The notes under the pieces: generated by a model | What the model was told of the DNA's origin: nothing | The model's database searches: none | Seen by the model: only the letters and a program-made list of their open reading frames with translations | Shown: positions 10,006 to 19,087 of the stretch, in pieces | Layout: every line of letters begins with the position of its first letter | Numbering within the stretch: the stretch's first letter is position 1 | NCBI RefSeq assembly: GCF_003943505.1 | Contig: NZ_RJPS01000006.1 | Span: 50,245-114,244 of the forward strand | Source of the DNA: Streptococcus cristatus | GTDB lineage: Bacteria > Bacillota > Bacilli > Lactobacillales > Streptococcaceae | Length of the DNA: 64,000 nt | Direction of reading: 5' to 3' | Position numbers and translations under genes: made by a program

Positions 10006-11069
10006 ATGTTTCATCGAATTCTTTCTGCTTGGAATCGCGCCAATCTTATCAAACGGATTTCTATCGGGATTGTCACAGGCGCCCTGCTGGCCCTCATCTT
10101 CCCACAAGCCAGCGCCATTAGCCTCCTCGGCCAAATCTTTGTCGGTGGCTTAAAAGCTATCGCATCGAGCTGACTGCAGCCAGCTCGGAGGTCCGTCCCC
10201 CAGAAGGCATCGGCCAGGTTTTGAGCAATCTCCTCCTCAACCTTGTTGATAATCCAATCAACGCCCTGATCAAGGCCAATTATATCGGGATTCTGTCTTG
10301 GGCAGTCGTCTTTGGTGTGGCAATGCGAGAAGCCAGTCAGCAAAGTAAAGAACTCTTAAGAACACTGGCAGATATCACTTCGAAGATTGTCGAATGGATT
10401 ATCAATCTAGCCCCCTTTGGTATTTTAGGACTGGTCTACACGACCATTTCTGGCAAAGGATTTGAAACACTCAAAAGCTACGGCATGCTGCTTCTCCTAT
10501 TACTGGGTTCTATGGCTCTTGTTGCGCTGGTCGTCAATCCCTTGATTGTCTTCATTATGCTTCGGAAAAATCCTTATCCACTGGTTTGGCGCTGCTTAAA
10601 AGTCAGTGGTGTCACTGCCTTTTTCACTCGCAGTTCGGCTGCCAATATCCCTGTTAATATGAAACTGTGTCGAGATTTAGGCCTCAATCCTGAAACCTAC
10701 TCGGTCTCTATCCCTCTCGGTTCCACTATCAACATGGCAGGAGTAGCGGTGACAATCAATACGCTTACCCTTGCAGCAGCCAATACTCTTGGCATTCAGG
10801 TAGACTTCGGAACAGCCTTGGTGCTCAGCATCGTTGCGGCTATTTCCGCCTGCGGGGCTTCTGGAGTGGCTGGAGGCTCGCTTCTCCTGATTCCTGTGGC
10901 TTGTAGCCTCTTTGGTATTCCAAATGATCTGGCTATGCAAGTCGTCAGCGTTGGTTTTGTCATCGGCGTCATCCAAGACTCTTGCGAAACTGCCCTCAAC
11001 TCATCCACAGACGTGCTTTTTACAGCTGTTGCTGAAATGAGCACCTGGCCCAAGGAAAAACGTTATTAA
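10006..11069 (+). pseudogene. sstT: Disrupted serine/threonine:Na+ symporter SstT
   Basis: The 5' part (ATG at 10006, AGAAAGGG upstream) encodes the SstT N-terminus, SAWNRANLIKRISIGIVTG through FVGGLKAIA, then hits TGA at 10171. The rest of the gene continues in another frame from about 10164 ([16 protein letters not shown]...[20 protein letters not shown]) to TAA at 11069 and keeps the conserved [30 protein letters not shown] and [18 protein letters not shown] motifs. Compared with E. coli SstT as I remember it, about 50 codons covering the second membrane region are missing at the junction. This is a deletion plus frameshift, so the dicarboxylate/amino acid:cation symporter is probably non-functional. 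A downstream in-frame ATG at 10221 could give only a truncated product. Confidence 0.88.
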
Positions 11070-11079
11070 ACAAAGCGCT

Positions 11080-11253
11080 GAGGCTGGGACAAAAGTCCTA
11101 GCCTCTCAATTGTCTTTGGATTGTCGAGCAAGATGCAGTGGTTGAGTGGGCCTACTATGCTGATTTCATCAGCTTTTACAGCCCTACTCAACTGTGCGGA
11201 GGTGGGACGACGAAATCGAATTCTAACGAATTACCGATTTCTGTCCCACTCTC
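11080..11253 (+). repeat. Dispersed three-hairpin element, copy 2
   Basis: Read on the plus strand it starts GAGGCTGGGAC ten bases after the sstT stop and ends with the GTGGGAC...GTCCCAC hairpin followed by a T-rich run (CAGTTTTTTATTTTG). Its orientation relative to the upstream gene is the same as in copies 1, 3 and 4. Confidence 0.9.
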
Positions 11254-11295
11254 AGTTTTTTATTTTGTCCTACGAGACACTTTCCCTGCCCTTTC

Positions 11296-11325
11296 CTTAA
11301 AGAAGATTTAATCTTTTCTTAAAGA
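11296..11325. promoter_or_regulatory. Direct repeats CTTAAAGA 22 bp apart
   Basis: Two exact CTTAAAGA copies start at 11296 and 11318, two helical turns apart, about 70-100 bases before the glycosyltransferase operon. The spacing suits a dimeric activator, but no regulator can be named. A TATACT at about 11358 is a possible -10 box without a good -35. Confidence 0.35.
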
Positions 11326-11397
11326 TAACTGATATCAGCTAGCTTTAAGCCGCAATCTGTATACTTTCTACACATCATCTAAGAAAGAGGTATGGAT

Positions 11398-12441
11398 ATG
11401 GACTATCTAGTGATTCCGGCTTACGAGCCCGATTATAATTTGATTAAACTGATTCAAAAAATTCAGAGTAAGAGCGATTTTCATATCATTGTCATCGATG
11501 ACGGTAGCTCAGCCAAGCGCCAGACAGTCTTTGAGAAGGCTGAACAATATGCGACTGTCCTCCATCACGAGAACAATCAAGGCAAGGGGCAGGCGCTGAA
11601 AACTGCTTTCACCTACATCCAGTCTCTGGGTCAATACGGAACGGTCATCACAGCAGATGCGGATGGCCAACACAAGGTATGGGATATTTTCCGTGTAGCA
11701 ACCAAGGCTGCTGAAAATCCCAACCAGCTGATTTTGGGCGCACGCGCCTTTACTGGCAAGGTGCCTCTGCGTAGCCGCTTCGGCAACAGCCTGACTCGGT
11801 CTCTCTTCAAGCTCCAGACTGGGATGGGGGTCTCCGATACGCAGACTGGTTTACGAGCCTTTACGACTAACATGATTCCCTTTATGCTGAAGATAGAAGG
11901 TCAGCGCTATGAGTACGAAATGAACATGCTCCTAGAGGCCAGTAAGGAATATCCCATTTTGGAGGTGCCCATTGAGACGGTCTATATCAATGATAATGAA
12001 GGATCGCACTTCCGACCTGTTAGAGATGGCCTCATGATTTATAAAAATATCTTTAAATTTGCCCTGACCTCTCTCAGCAGCTTCGTCGTCGACTATATCG
12101 TCTACGCACTGGCTCTCTTGTTTTTAGCTGCTGTGCCGACCAGCCTGAGAATTCTCCTAGCTAACGGAAGTGCCCGCGTGACCAGCTCGGTCTTCAACTA
12201 CTCGACCAATAAAAAACTGGTCTTTAAGAACGACGACAGCATTCTCAAGACAGGAACTGGCTATTTCAGTCTAGCTATGGTGCTCTTTATCCTAGATACA
12301 CTGCTGATTCGCCTCTTCTACGCTGTCTTTGGTATTAATCTTCTGATTGTCAAAATCATCGTCGGATTGTTGCTCTTCACCGTCTCTTGGATGGTACAGA
12401 AGAGATTTATTTTTAAGGAAAGGACACACACCGCATCATGA
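11398..12441 (+). CDS. Family 2 glycosyltransferase with C-terminal GtrA-like membrane domain
   Basis: Residues 1-220 form a GT-A glycosyltransferase domain of the dolichyl-phosphate mannose synthase type, with the nucleotide-sugar loop VIPAYEP, the acidic IVIDDGSS and TADADGQH motifs and an acceptor-side DTQTGLRAF. Residues about 220-345 are a GtrA-like domain with about four membrane segments (FVVDYIVYALALLFLA; FNYSTNKKLVFK is typical of GtrA). It probably makes an undecaprenyl-linked sugar for decorating a surface polymer. The ATG at 11398 lies eight bases after AAGAGG and is preferred over 11392. Its stop overlaps the next ATG (ATGA), showing a tight operon. Confidence 0.85.
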   Translation: MDYLVIPAYEPDYNLIKLIQKIQSKSDFHIIVIDDGSSAKRQTVFEKAEQYATVLHHENNQGKGQALKTAFTYIQSLGQYGTVITADADGQHKVWDIFRVATKAAENPNQLILGARAFTGKVPLRSRFGNSLTRSLFKLQTGMGVSDTQTGLRAFTTNMIPFMLKIEGQRYEYEMNMLLEASKEYPILEVPIETVYINDNEGSHFRPVRDGLMIYKNIFKFALTSLSSFVVDYIVYALALLFLAAVPTSLRILLANGSARVTSSVFNYSTNKKLVFKNDDSILKTGTGYFSLAMVLFILDTLLIRLFYAVFGINLLIVKIIVGLLLFTVSWMVQKRFIFKERTHTAS

Positions 12442-13334
12442 AATTTTTAAAGAAAGGCTATGCCTACGCCTCGATTTTCGGGCTGCTTCTGACAGCTTCC
12501 TTCAGCTACTCCATGCTGAAAACCTTTGTCATCGCAGAGACTATTTCCACAGTCTCCAATACCGCTTCGACGTCCAATGCCGAGGCTGCCGAAACAGCAA
12601 CAGTGACAGATACCAGCTATTCAGACGATAACATCTCGGTCACGCTGACTGAAAAGACCGTCAATAATACTCAAGTCTACGTTGCCGATGTGACCGTCAG
12701 CTCCGCTGAATATTTGAAAACCGCTCTCGCCAACAACACCTACGGAACCAACGTCACAGCCAAAACTTCAGAAACGGCCGCCAACAACAATGCTATCCTA
12801 GCGGTTAACGGCGACTACTATGGAGCCAACACAACTGGCTATGTCATCCGCAATGGCGTCGTTTACCGCGATACTGTCCGCGAAGACTCCAGCAATGGCG
12901 ATTTAGCTATTTACAAAGACGGCTCCTTTAAAATCATTTATGAAAATGAAATCTCTGCCGACCAGCTGGTCAAAGACGGTGTGGTCAATCTCCTAGCCTT
13001 CGGCCCAGCTCTTGTAGAAAATGGCGAAATTGTCGTGAATACCAAGTCCGAAGTTGGCCAGTCTATGGCTTCCAATCCACGGACAGCTATCGGTATCATT
13101 GACGAAAACCACTATATCATCATCGTTTCAGACGGACGAACTTCAGAAAGTCAGGGACTTTCCCTCTATGAAATGGCTGAAGTCATGAAATCTTATGGCG
13201 TCAAGACTGCCTACAACCTTGACGGCGGCGGCTCGTCCACTATGTACTTAAACGGTCAGGTCATCAACAAACCTACCACCAACGGAAATATTTCAGAAAG
13301 GGCGGTGAGTGACATTGTCTACATCGGTTACTAA
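12438..13334 (+). CDS. Exported phosphodiester glycosidase (NAGPA-domain) family protein
   Basis: A 298-residue protein with an N-terminal membrane anchor or signal (residues about 6-33). A low-complexity Ser/Thr/Ala linker follows, then a phosphodiester glycosidase domain with ILAVNGDYYG, NPRTAIGI and the strongly conserved AYNLDGGGSSTMYLNG. The domain is shared with the lysosomal enzyme that uncovers mannose-6-phosphate, and with bacterial exopolysaccharide proteins. Cleavage of a sugar-1-phosphodiester outside the cell is plausible. It lies between a lipid-linked sugar transferase and a membrane protein with translational coupling on both sides, which suggests a shared role in modifying a cell-wall glycopolymer. 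Confidence 0.82.
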   Translation: MKFLKKGYAYASIFGLLLTASFSYSMLKTFVIAETISTVSNTASTSNAEAAETATVTDTSYSDDNISVTLTEKTVNNTQVYVADVTVSSAEYLKTALANNTYGTNVTAKTSETAANNNAILAVNGDYYGANTTGYVIRNGVVYRDTVREDSSNGDLAIYKDGSFKIIYENEISADQLVKDGVVNLLAFGPALVENGEIVVNTKSEVGQSMASNPRTAIGIIDENHYIIIVSDGRTSESQGLSLYEMAEVMKSYGVKTAYNLDGGGSSTMYLNGQVINKPTTNGNISERAVSDIVYIGY

Positions 13335-13734
13335 TCCCAGCAAAAAACGTTTCAAAAAAATAGCTCTTTCCTACATGCTGCTAACGCTTTTCTTCTTTGC
13401 TTTCAGCAGAATCTATGAATCCTTCAGCTTCGGGGAAACATCTGTCCACATGCACTATCTCTTTGCCCTTCCTCTAGCAGGCGGCATCCTCCTCCTGCTC
13501 TTCATGAAAATGATTCCCAATCTCTCTCGGCTCAGCCTCAACCTCTGGAACTCAGCTGTAGCCACTATGACAGCCGGTATGCTCTTCCGTGGTATTGTCA
13601 ATCTCTCTGGACGCTCAACGACGCTAGATATGCCCTACTGGTACGTAGGAGCAGGCTTTGCGGCTCTAGCTCTACTCTCCATGGTCTTTACGCGCAGTGT
13701 GTGGGTAAAGAAAGAGACCAGCTCAATGTCTTAA
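13309..13734 (+). CDS. Small integral membrane protein of the glycosyltransferase operon
   Basis: A 141-residue protein with about four hydrophobic segments (about 19-38, 46-64, 81-100, 112-130) and a Lys/Arg-rich N-terminus. I do not recognise a family. It probably begins at GTG 13309, 26 bases inside the previous gene and a few bases after GAAAGGG, which implies translational coupling. The operon ends at a strong terminator just downstream. A role in placing or flipping the modified sugar is inference from neighbours only. Confidence 0.7.
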   Translation: MTLSTSVTNPSKKRFKKIALSYMLLTLFFFAFSRIYESFSFGETSVHMHYLFALPLAGGILLLLFMKMIPNLSRLSLNLWNSAVATMTAGMLFRGIVNLSGRSTTLDMPYWYVGAGFAALALLSMVFTRSVWVKKETSSMS

Positions 13735-13745
13735 TCTCATAAAAA

Positions 13746-13781
13746 AATAAAGGTCGTGGTATTTAAGCCACGACCTTTATT
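13746..13781. terminator. Strong bidirectional terminator
   Basis: AATAAAGGTCGTGG and CCACGACCTTTATT form a perfect 14-bp stem with an 8-base loop. It lies between the glycosyltransferase operon and the convergent hutI gene and can serve both strands. Confidence 0.9.
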
Positions 13782-13868
13782 GAACACAAATCTGCTTTTT
13801 CTATGATCAACGATAGAACTTCTAAGAAAATCTTTGCCATCAAGTGGAAATGAGACCAACTTGTAAAA

Positions 13869-15134
13869 TTAGACGATTCTTCCTTGATCAACAACCAACT
13901 TGCCTGCCTTATAAACCTGATGGGTAAGGTTAGTCGCAAAGAAATAAAGTGGATAGTCGATATTCTTAGCGTCTAGGATAGTAATGTCCGCCTGCTTGCC
14001 AGTGTCAAAGCTACCAATCTTATCTTGACGGTTAACTGAATAGGCCGCATTGATAGTTACAGCGTTGAGTACTTCTACTGGCGTCAGACGCATCATAAAG
14101 CAGCCCAGCTGCATAACGAACTGCAGGTTAGCTGTCGGACAGGAGCCTGGATTGCTGTCGGTAGTCAGAGTGATAGCCATCCCAGCTTCCAACATCTTGC
14201 GGGCTGGTGCATAAGTATCTTCCATCAGACTGAAGGTAGTTGCCGGCAGGAGATTACCGATAACTTTAGCTTCCGCCATCTTGCGAATACCTTCATCGGT
14301 CGCTACCATCAAGTGCTCTGCACTCGTTGCTCCTAGCTCAGCTGCTACATCTACTCCACCGATCGATTCGATTTCATCCGCATGGATACGAAGCTTGAAG
14401 CCCATTTTCTTAGCCTTAGAAAGCAGGTAGCGCGACTCGTCAGCTGTAAAGACGCCTTTTTCACAGAAAATATCACAGAACTCAGCTAGATTTTCTGCTT
14501 TTACCCGAGGCAGCATTTCCTCGACGATGAGCTCCAGATATTCCTGAGAGCGTCCCTTGTATTCTGGCGGAACGGCGTGGGCAGCCATAAAGGTAGAAAC
14601 GAGGTCAATGTCATGATCACGGTCCAAAGCCCCAACGACATCCAGCTGGCGCTTCTCAGTTTCCCAGTCCAGACCGTAGCCACTCTTGGCCTCGACAGTC
14701 GTCACCCCATGTAGCAGCATGTAGTCCAGCAGTCTCTTGGACTTATCATAGAGAGTGGCAAAAGAAGCTTCTCTTGTCGCCCGAACTGTGCTAAGAATAC
14801 CGCCACCTTGGGCAAGAATTTCCAGATAAGGGACACCGGCTAATTTCTTAGCAAATTCATGCTCTCGGCTGCCACCGTAGACCAAGTGAGTGTGACAGTC
14901 GATCAAGCCAGGTGTGGCAATCTTGCCCTCATAAGACTGAATCTTAGTATCAGGTCCAACCAGACTGGCATCCGGCTCTCCACTGCCAACTGCTAGGATT
15001 TTGCCGTCTTTGACTGCAATGTAGCCGTCCTCCAAGACCTGAGCTTCCTTCATCTCCTCACCAAAAAGGGGATGACCGAGATCCTTGGGACAGAAGACTT
15101 GATTAAAGTGAGTTAATAGTAAATCAGCAGTCAT
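13869..15134 (-). CDS. hutI: Imidazolonepropionase
   Basis: HutI hydrolyses 4-imidazolone-5-propionate to N-formimino-L-glutamate, the third step of histidine breakdown. The 421-residue amidohydrolase shows the metal-binding HTH motif in [12 protein letters not shown] (H81, H83), [12 protein letters not shown] with the metal-site His, [12 protein letters not shown], and [17 protein letters not shown] with the conserved Asp. GGAGG lies ahead of the ATG. It is transcribed away from hutU from a shared 196-bp region, so the two arms of the hut cluster could share one control site. Confidence 0.97.
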   Translation of the reverse strand: MTADLLLTHFNQVFCPKDLGHPLFGEEMKEAQVLEDGYIAVKDGKILAVGSGEPDASLVGPDTKIQSYEGKIATPGLIDCHTHLVYGGSREHEFAKKLAGVPYLEILAQGGGILSTVRATREASFATLYDKSKRLLDYMLLHGVTTVEAKSGYGLDWETEKRQLDVVGALDRDHDIDLVSTFMAAHAVPPEYKGRSQEYLELIVEEMLPRVKAENLAEFCDIFCEKGVFTADESRYLLSKAKKMGFKLRIHADEIESIGGVDVAAELGATSAEHLMVATDEGIRKMAEAKVIGNLLPATTFSLMEDTYAPARKMLEAGMAITLTTDSNPGSCPTANLQFVMQLGCFMMRLTPVEVLNAVTINAAYSVNRQDKIGSFDTGKQADITILDAKNIDYPLYFFATNLTHQVYKAGKLVVDQGRIV

Positions 15135-15177
15135 GCTTGTTCCTCCATTTCATTTTCCAACTTATTTGCTTTTCATC

Positions 15178-15206
15178 ATAATACACTATCGTCAAATTAT
15201 AGTCAA
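15178..15206 (-). promoter_or_regulatory. hutI promoter
   Basis: On the minus strand TTGACT (15206-15201) and TATTAT (15183-15178) are separated by 17 bases, about 45 bases before the hutI ATG. Confidence 0.8.
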
Positions 15207-15213
15207 AAACCAT

Positions 15214-15228
15214 TATATATTGTATATA
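15214..15228. promoter_or_regulatory. AT-rich palindrome between the hutI and hutU promoters
   Basis: TATATA-TTG-TATATA lies just upstream of the -35 boxes of both divergent promoters. Its position would let one regulator act on both arms. AT-rich palindromes also arise by chance. Confidence 0.35.
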
Positions 15229-15258
15229 TTGATATTTTTTATCTTTAGAAATATTTTC

Positions 15259-15288
15259 TTGACTTTGTACTGACGGCGCTGTTATAAA
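15259..15288 (+). promoter_or_regulatory. hutU operon promoter
   Basis: TTGACT (15259-15264) and TATAAA (15283-15288), spacer 18, about 43 bases before the hutU ATG. Confidence 0.75.
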
Positions 15289-15330
15289 ATAAGGTCAAAT
15301 CTTAAGTTATTTTACAAGGAGGAAATAAAC

Positions 15331-17361
15331 ATGTCATTCTACAGCGAACAAGATATTGCAGCAGCAATGACCGTCAAATTAGACGATGTATTACCTGAAA
15401 AAACGGTTTTCCAAGAAGGCATCCGTCGAGCACCCGACCGGGGCTTCCGTTTGACTCAAGCTCAAACCGAAATTGCTCTTAAAAATGCCCTTCGCTATAT
15501 TCCAAAGAGATTCCATGAGGAAGTGATTCCAGAATTCTTGGAAGAACTGAAAACTCGCGGACGGATTTATGGCTACCGCTGGCGTCCAAAAGAACGCATT
15601 TACGGCAAACCAATTGACGAGTATAAAGGAAACTGTACCGCAGCTAAGGCTATGCAGGTCATGATTGACAACAACCTGAGCTTTGAAATCGCCCTTTATC
15701 CTTATGAATTGGTTACTTACGGAGAAACTGGATCTGTCTGCGCCAACTGGATGCAGTACAACCTGATCAAGAAATACTTGGAAGTCATGACAGACCATCA
15801 AACCTTGGTCGTGGAATCTGGCCACCCGCTCGGACTTTTCAAATCTAAACCAGAAGCACCTCGCGTTATCATCACCAATGGTCTCTTGGTTGGTGAATAC
15901 GACAATATGAAGGACTGGGAAATTGCGGAAGAAATGGGCGTGACCAACTACGGTCAAATGACAGCTGGCGGCTGGATGTACATTGGCCCTCAAGGTATCG
16001 TCCATGGTACTTTCAACACCCTCCTCAATGCTGGACGCTTGAAACTGGGTGTAGCTGATGATGGCGACCTGACTGGTAAACTCTTCATCTCTTCTGGTCT
16101 GGGCGGCATGAGTGGAGCTCAAGGGAAAGCAGCTGAAATTGCTAAAGCGGTAGCAATCATAGCTGAAGTAGACCAATCTCGGATTGAAACTCGTCACTCC
16201 CAAGGCTGGATTAGCCAATTGGCTGAAAGTCCGAAAGAAGCTATCGAGCTAGCTCAGAAAGCTCTGGAAGCTGGTGAATCAACTTCTATCGCCTATCATG
16301 GTAACATCGTAGACCTCTTGGAATACGTCAACGAGAACAATATCCATGTAGATTTGCTGTCTGACCAAACTTCTTGCCACAATGTTTACGACGGCGGCTA
16401 CTGTCCAGCTGGTATCAGCTTTGAAGAGCGGACACGCCTCCTAGCTGAAGACAAGGAAACCTTTACTAAGTTGGTTGACCAAACCTTGGAACGTCACTTC
16501 AAGGCAATCAAGACCTTGACTAACAACGGCACCTACTTCTTTGACTACGGTAACGCCTTTATGAAGGCCGTCTATGACTCTGGCATCAAGGAAATTTCTA
16601 AGAATGGCTTTGATGACAAAGACGGCTTTATCTGGCCATCTTATGTAGAAGATATCATGGGGCCAATGCTCTTTGACTATGGTTATGGTCCTTTCCGTTG
16701 GGTATGTCTGAGCGGTAAGCACGAAGACCTAGTCGCTACTGACCATGCAGCTATGGAAGTGATCGACCCTAACCGCCGCTACCAAGACCGCGACAACTAC
16801 AACTGGATCCGAGATGCAGAAAAGAACCAGCTGGTTGTTGGAACTCAGGCTCGGATTCTCTACCAAGACTGTATGGGTCGTGTCAATATCGCCCTCAAGT
16901 TCAATGAATTAGTACGCGAAGGCAAGATTGGTCCTGTCATGATCGGCCGTGACCACCACGACGTATCTGGTACCGATTCTCCATTCCGTGAAACTTCTAA
17001 TATTAAGGATGGTTCTAATGTTACCTGCGACATGGCTGTGCAATGTTATGCTGGTAACGCAGCTCGGGGTATGAGTCTGGTAGCTCTCCACAACGGTGGC
17101 GGAACTGGTATCGGTAAAGCAATCAACGGTGGCTTTGGCTTGGTACTGGACGGTAGCGAACGCATTGATGAAATCATCAAATCTGCTATCGCTTGGGATA
17201 CAATCGGCGGAGTTGCACGTCGTAACTGGGCACGTAATGAGCATGCTATTGAGACAGCTATCGAGTACAACCGCCTCCACCAAGGAACAGACCACATTAC
17301 CATTCCGTACTTAACTGACGAAGATTTGGTCAAAGAATCTGTTAAGAAATTGTTCGAATAG
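15331..17361 (+). CDS. hutU: Urocanate hydratase
   Basis: HutU adds water to urocanate with a tightly bound NAD+ to give imidazolonepropionate, the second step of histidine breakdown. The 676-residue protein is of the longer urocanase type (classical forms are about 555 residues). Recognisable segments include YGETGSVCANWMQY, TAGGWMYIGPQGIVHGT, the nucleotide-binding FISSGLGGMSGAQ, the DQTSCHNVYDGGYCPAG region with the conserved Cys, and the C-terminal ALHNGGGTGIGKAINGG. An excellent AAGGAGG precedes the ATG. First gene of the rightward hut operon. Confidence 0.97.
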   Translation: MSFYSEQDIAAAMTVKLDDVLPEKTVFQEGIRRAPDRGFRLTQAQTEIALKNALRYIPKRFHEEVIPEFLEELKTRGRIYGYRWRPKERIYGKPIDEYKGNCTAAKAMQVMIDNNLSFEIALYPYELVTYGETGSVCANWMQYNLIKKYLEVMTDHQTLVVESGHPLGLFKSKPEAPRVIITNGLLVGEYDNMKDWEIAEEMGVTNYGQMTAGGWMYIGPQGIVHGTFNTLLNAGRLKLGVADDGDLTGKLFISSGLGGMSGAQGKAAEIAKAVAIIAEVDQSRIETRHSQGWISQLAESPKEAIELAQKALEAGESTSIAYHGNIVDLLEYVNENNIHVDLLSDQTSCHNVYDGGYCPAGISFEERTRLLAEDKETFTKLVDQTLERHFKAIKTLTNNGTYFFDYGNAFMKAVYDSGIKEISKNGFDDKDGFIWPSYVEDIMGPMLFDYGYGPFRWVCLSGKHEDLVATDHAAMEVIDPNRRYQDRDNYNWIRDAEKNQLVVGTQARILYQDCMGRVNIALKFNELVREGKIGPVMIGRDHHDVSGTDSPFRETSNIKDGSNVTCDMAVQCYAGNAARGMSLVALHNGGGTGIGKAINGGFGLVLDGSERIDEIIKSAIAWDTIGGVARRNWARNEHAIETAIEYNRLHQGTDHITIPYLTDEDLVKESVKKLFE

Positions 17362-17386
17362 GAAAAACTTGTCCCCCAACTTCCGA

Positions 17387-17414
17387 CCTGAGCTGGGTAT
17401 CAGCCTAGCTCAGG
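17387..17414 (+). other. Intercistronic hairpin between hutU and ftcD
   Basis: CCTGAGCT and AGCTCAGG form a perfect 8-bp stem. It is not followed by a T run, so it is more likely an RNA stability or processing element than a terminator. A 119-base gap separates hutU from ftcD. Confidence 0.5.
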
Positions 17415-17480
17415 AGGAGGTTCTGCTTCATTAAGTTCATATTATAAATTAAAATTATTGATATCACGAGGTAATATCTT

Positions 17481-18380
17481 ATGGCAAAAATTGTTGAATG
17501 TATTCCTAACTTTTCTGAAGGCCGCAACCAAGCGGTCATCGACGGTCTAGTGGAAACAGCTAAGAGCGTGCCAGGAGTGACACTTTTGGACCACTCTTCT
17601 GATGCCAGCCACAACCGCAGTGTCTTTACCTTGGTCGGTGATGATCAAAACATTCAGGAAGTTGCCTTCCGTTTAGTTAAATACGCTTCTGAAAATATTG
17701 ACTTGACCAAGCACCAGGGTGAACACCCTCGTATGGGCGCAACTGATGTCCTGCCTTTTGTACCGATCAAGGACATCACAAGTGAGGAATGCGTAGAAAT
17801 TGCGAAGACTGTATCTGAGCGGATCAACCGTGAGCTCGGTATTCCAATCTTCCTCTATGAAGATGCAGCGACTCGTCCTGAGCGCAAGAACTTGGCTAAG
17901 GTTCGTAAAGGGCAGTTCGAAGGCATGCCAGAAAAACTCTTGGAAGCTGACTGGGCTCCTGACTACGGTGAAAGAAAGATTCACCCAACTGCTGGTGTCA
18001 CTGCTGTCGGTGCCAGAATGCCGCTCATCGCCTACAACATCAACTTGGATACAGACAATTTGGAAATTGCCAATAACATTGCTAAAGTTATCCGTGGTTC
18101 AAGCGGTGGTTACAAGTACTGTAAAGCTATCGGCGTTATGCTGGAAGACCGCAACATTGCTCAGGTTTCTATTAACATGGTCAATCTGGAAAAATTCCCA
18201 CTCTATCGTGTCTTTGAAACTGTTCGCTTTGAAGCCAAACGCTATGGAGTTGGAATCCTCGGCTCAGAAGTCATCGGTTTGGCTCCAGCCAAGGCTTTGA
18301 TTGACGCAGCAGAATACTATCTGCAAATCGAAGACTTTGACTACGGCAAGCAAGTTCTGGAAAACCATTTGCTGGGCTAG
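17481..18380 (+). CDS. ftcD: Glutamate formiminotransferase
   Basis: This enzyme transfers the formimino group of formiminoglutamate to tetrahydrofolate, releasing glutamate. The 299-residue protein corresponds to the transferase half only (MAKIVECIPNFSEGRN, LLDHSSDASHNRSVFT, HQGEHPRMGATDVLPFVP with the catalytic His, FLYEDAATRPERKNL). The cyclodeaminase half, fused in the mammalian enzyme, is encoded by the next gene. GAGG lies nine bases before the ATG. Confidence 0.96.
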   Translation: MAKIVECIPNFSEGRNQAVIDGLVETAKSVPGVTLLDHSSDASHNRSVFTLVGDDQNIQEVAFRLVKYASENIDLTKHQGEHPRMGATDVLPFVPIKDITSEECVEIAKTVSERINRELGIPIFLYEDAATRPERKNLAKVRKGQFEGMPEKLLEADWAPDYGERKIHPTAGVTAVGARMPLIAYNINLDTDNLEIANNIAKVIRGSSGGYKYCKAIGVMLEDRNIAQVSINMVNLEKFPLYRVFETVRFEAKRYGVGILGSEVIGLAPAKALIDAAEYYLQIEDFDYGKQVLENHLLG

Positions 18381-18394
18381 GAGGACAAAAACCT

Positions 18395-19021
18395 ATGAAA
18401 TTAGTAGATTTAAGCTTGACAGCATTTGCCCAAGTCCTAGGCTCAGATGCTCCTGCACCAGGAGGCGGCTCTGCCGCTGCTCTTTCAGCAGCCAACGGTA
18501 TTTCCCTGACTAAGATGGTCTGTGAATTGACCCTTGGCAAGAAAAAATACGCAGAATTTGAAGCAGAAATTGCTCAAGTACACGCAGAAAGCGCCCACTT
18601 GCAAGAAAGCTTGCTCGCAGCTATTGACAAGGACACTGAAGCCTTCAATCTAGTCTCCGCCGTCTTTGATATGCCTAAGGAAACAGAGGAGGACAAGGCT
18701 GCTCGTCGAGAAGCTATGCAGCAAGCCCTCAAGGAAGCGACCAAGTCACCTTATGGCATGATGGAAGACATCTTGGCTGCACTGAAAACAACTCAAAAGG
18801 CTGTCGGCAAGTCCAATACCAATGCTGCCAGCGACTTGGGGGTAGCAGCTCTCAACCTTAAGGCTGGCCTGCAAGGTGCTTGGCTCAATGTCCTCATCAA
18901 CCTGTCAGGCGTCAAGGATGAAGCATTCGTCGCAGATTACCGCAGCAAGGGTGAAGAGCTCCTACAAAAAGGCTGCGCTCTAGCAGATGAAATTTATCAA
19001 GAAATTTTGAAAGTTGTCTAA
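18395..19021 (+). CDS. fchA: Formiminotetrahydrofolate cyclodeaminase
   Basis: It converts 5-formimino-THF to 5,10-methenyl-THF and ammonia. The 208-residue, mostly helical protein has the family signature APAPGGGSAAALSAANGISL in an N-terminal glycine-rich loop (written here from about residues 21-38) and the NTNAASDLGVAALNLKAGLQGA segment near 147-168. It follows ftcD by 14 bases with its own AGGAGG. Together with ftcD and fhs it forms the folate-dependent exit from histidine breakdown. Confidence 0.95.
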   Translation: MKLVDLSLTAFAQVLGSDAPAPGGGSAAALSAANGISLTKMVCELTLGKKKYAEFEAEIAQVHAESAHLQESLLAAIDKDTEAFNLVSAVFDMPKETEEDKAARREAMQQALKEATKSPYGMMEDILAALKTTQKAVGKSNTNAASDLGVAALNLKAGLQGAWLNVLINLSGVKDEAFVADYRSKGEELLQKGCALADEIYQEILKVV

Positions 19022-19087
19022 TAGATAAACGGAAGAGAAGCTCACTCTTTCCTGTGAATGGACTTCCTCTTCTCAAGAGGTAACAAT

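Noticed and set aside
15391..16218. 275-codon minus-strand ORF opposite hutU
   Set aside because: Antisense to a strongly conserved enzyme; no Shine-Dalgarno site or known motif.
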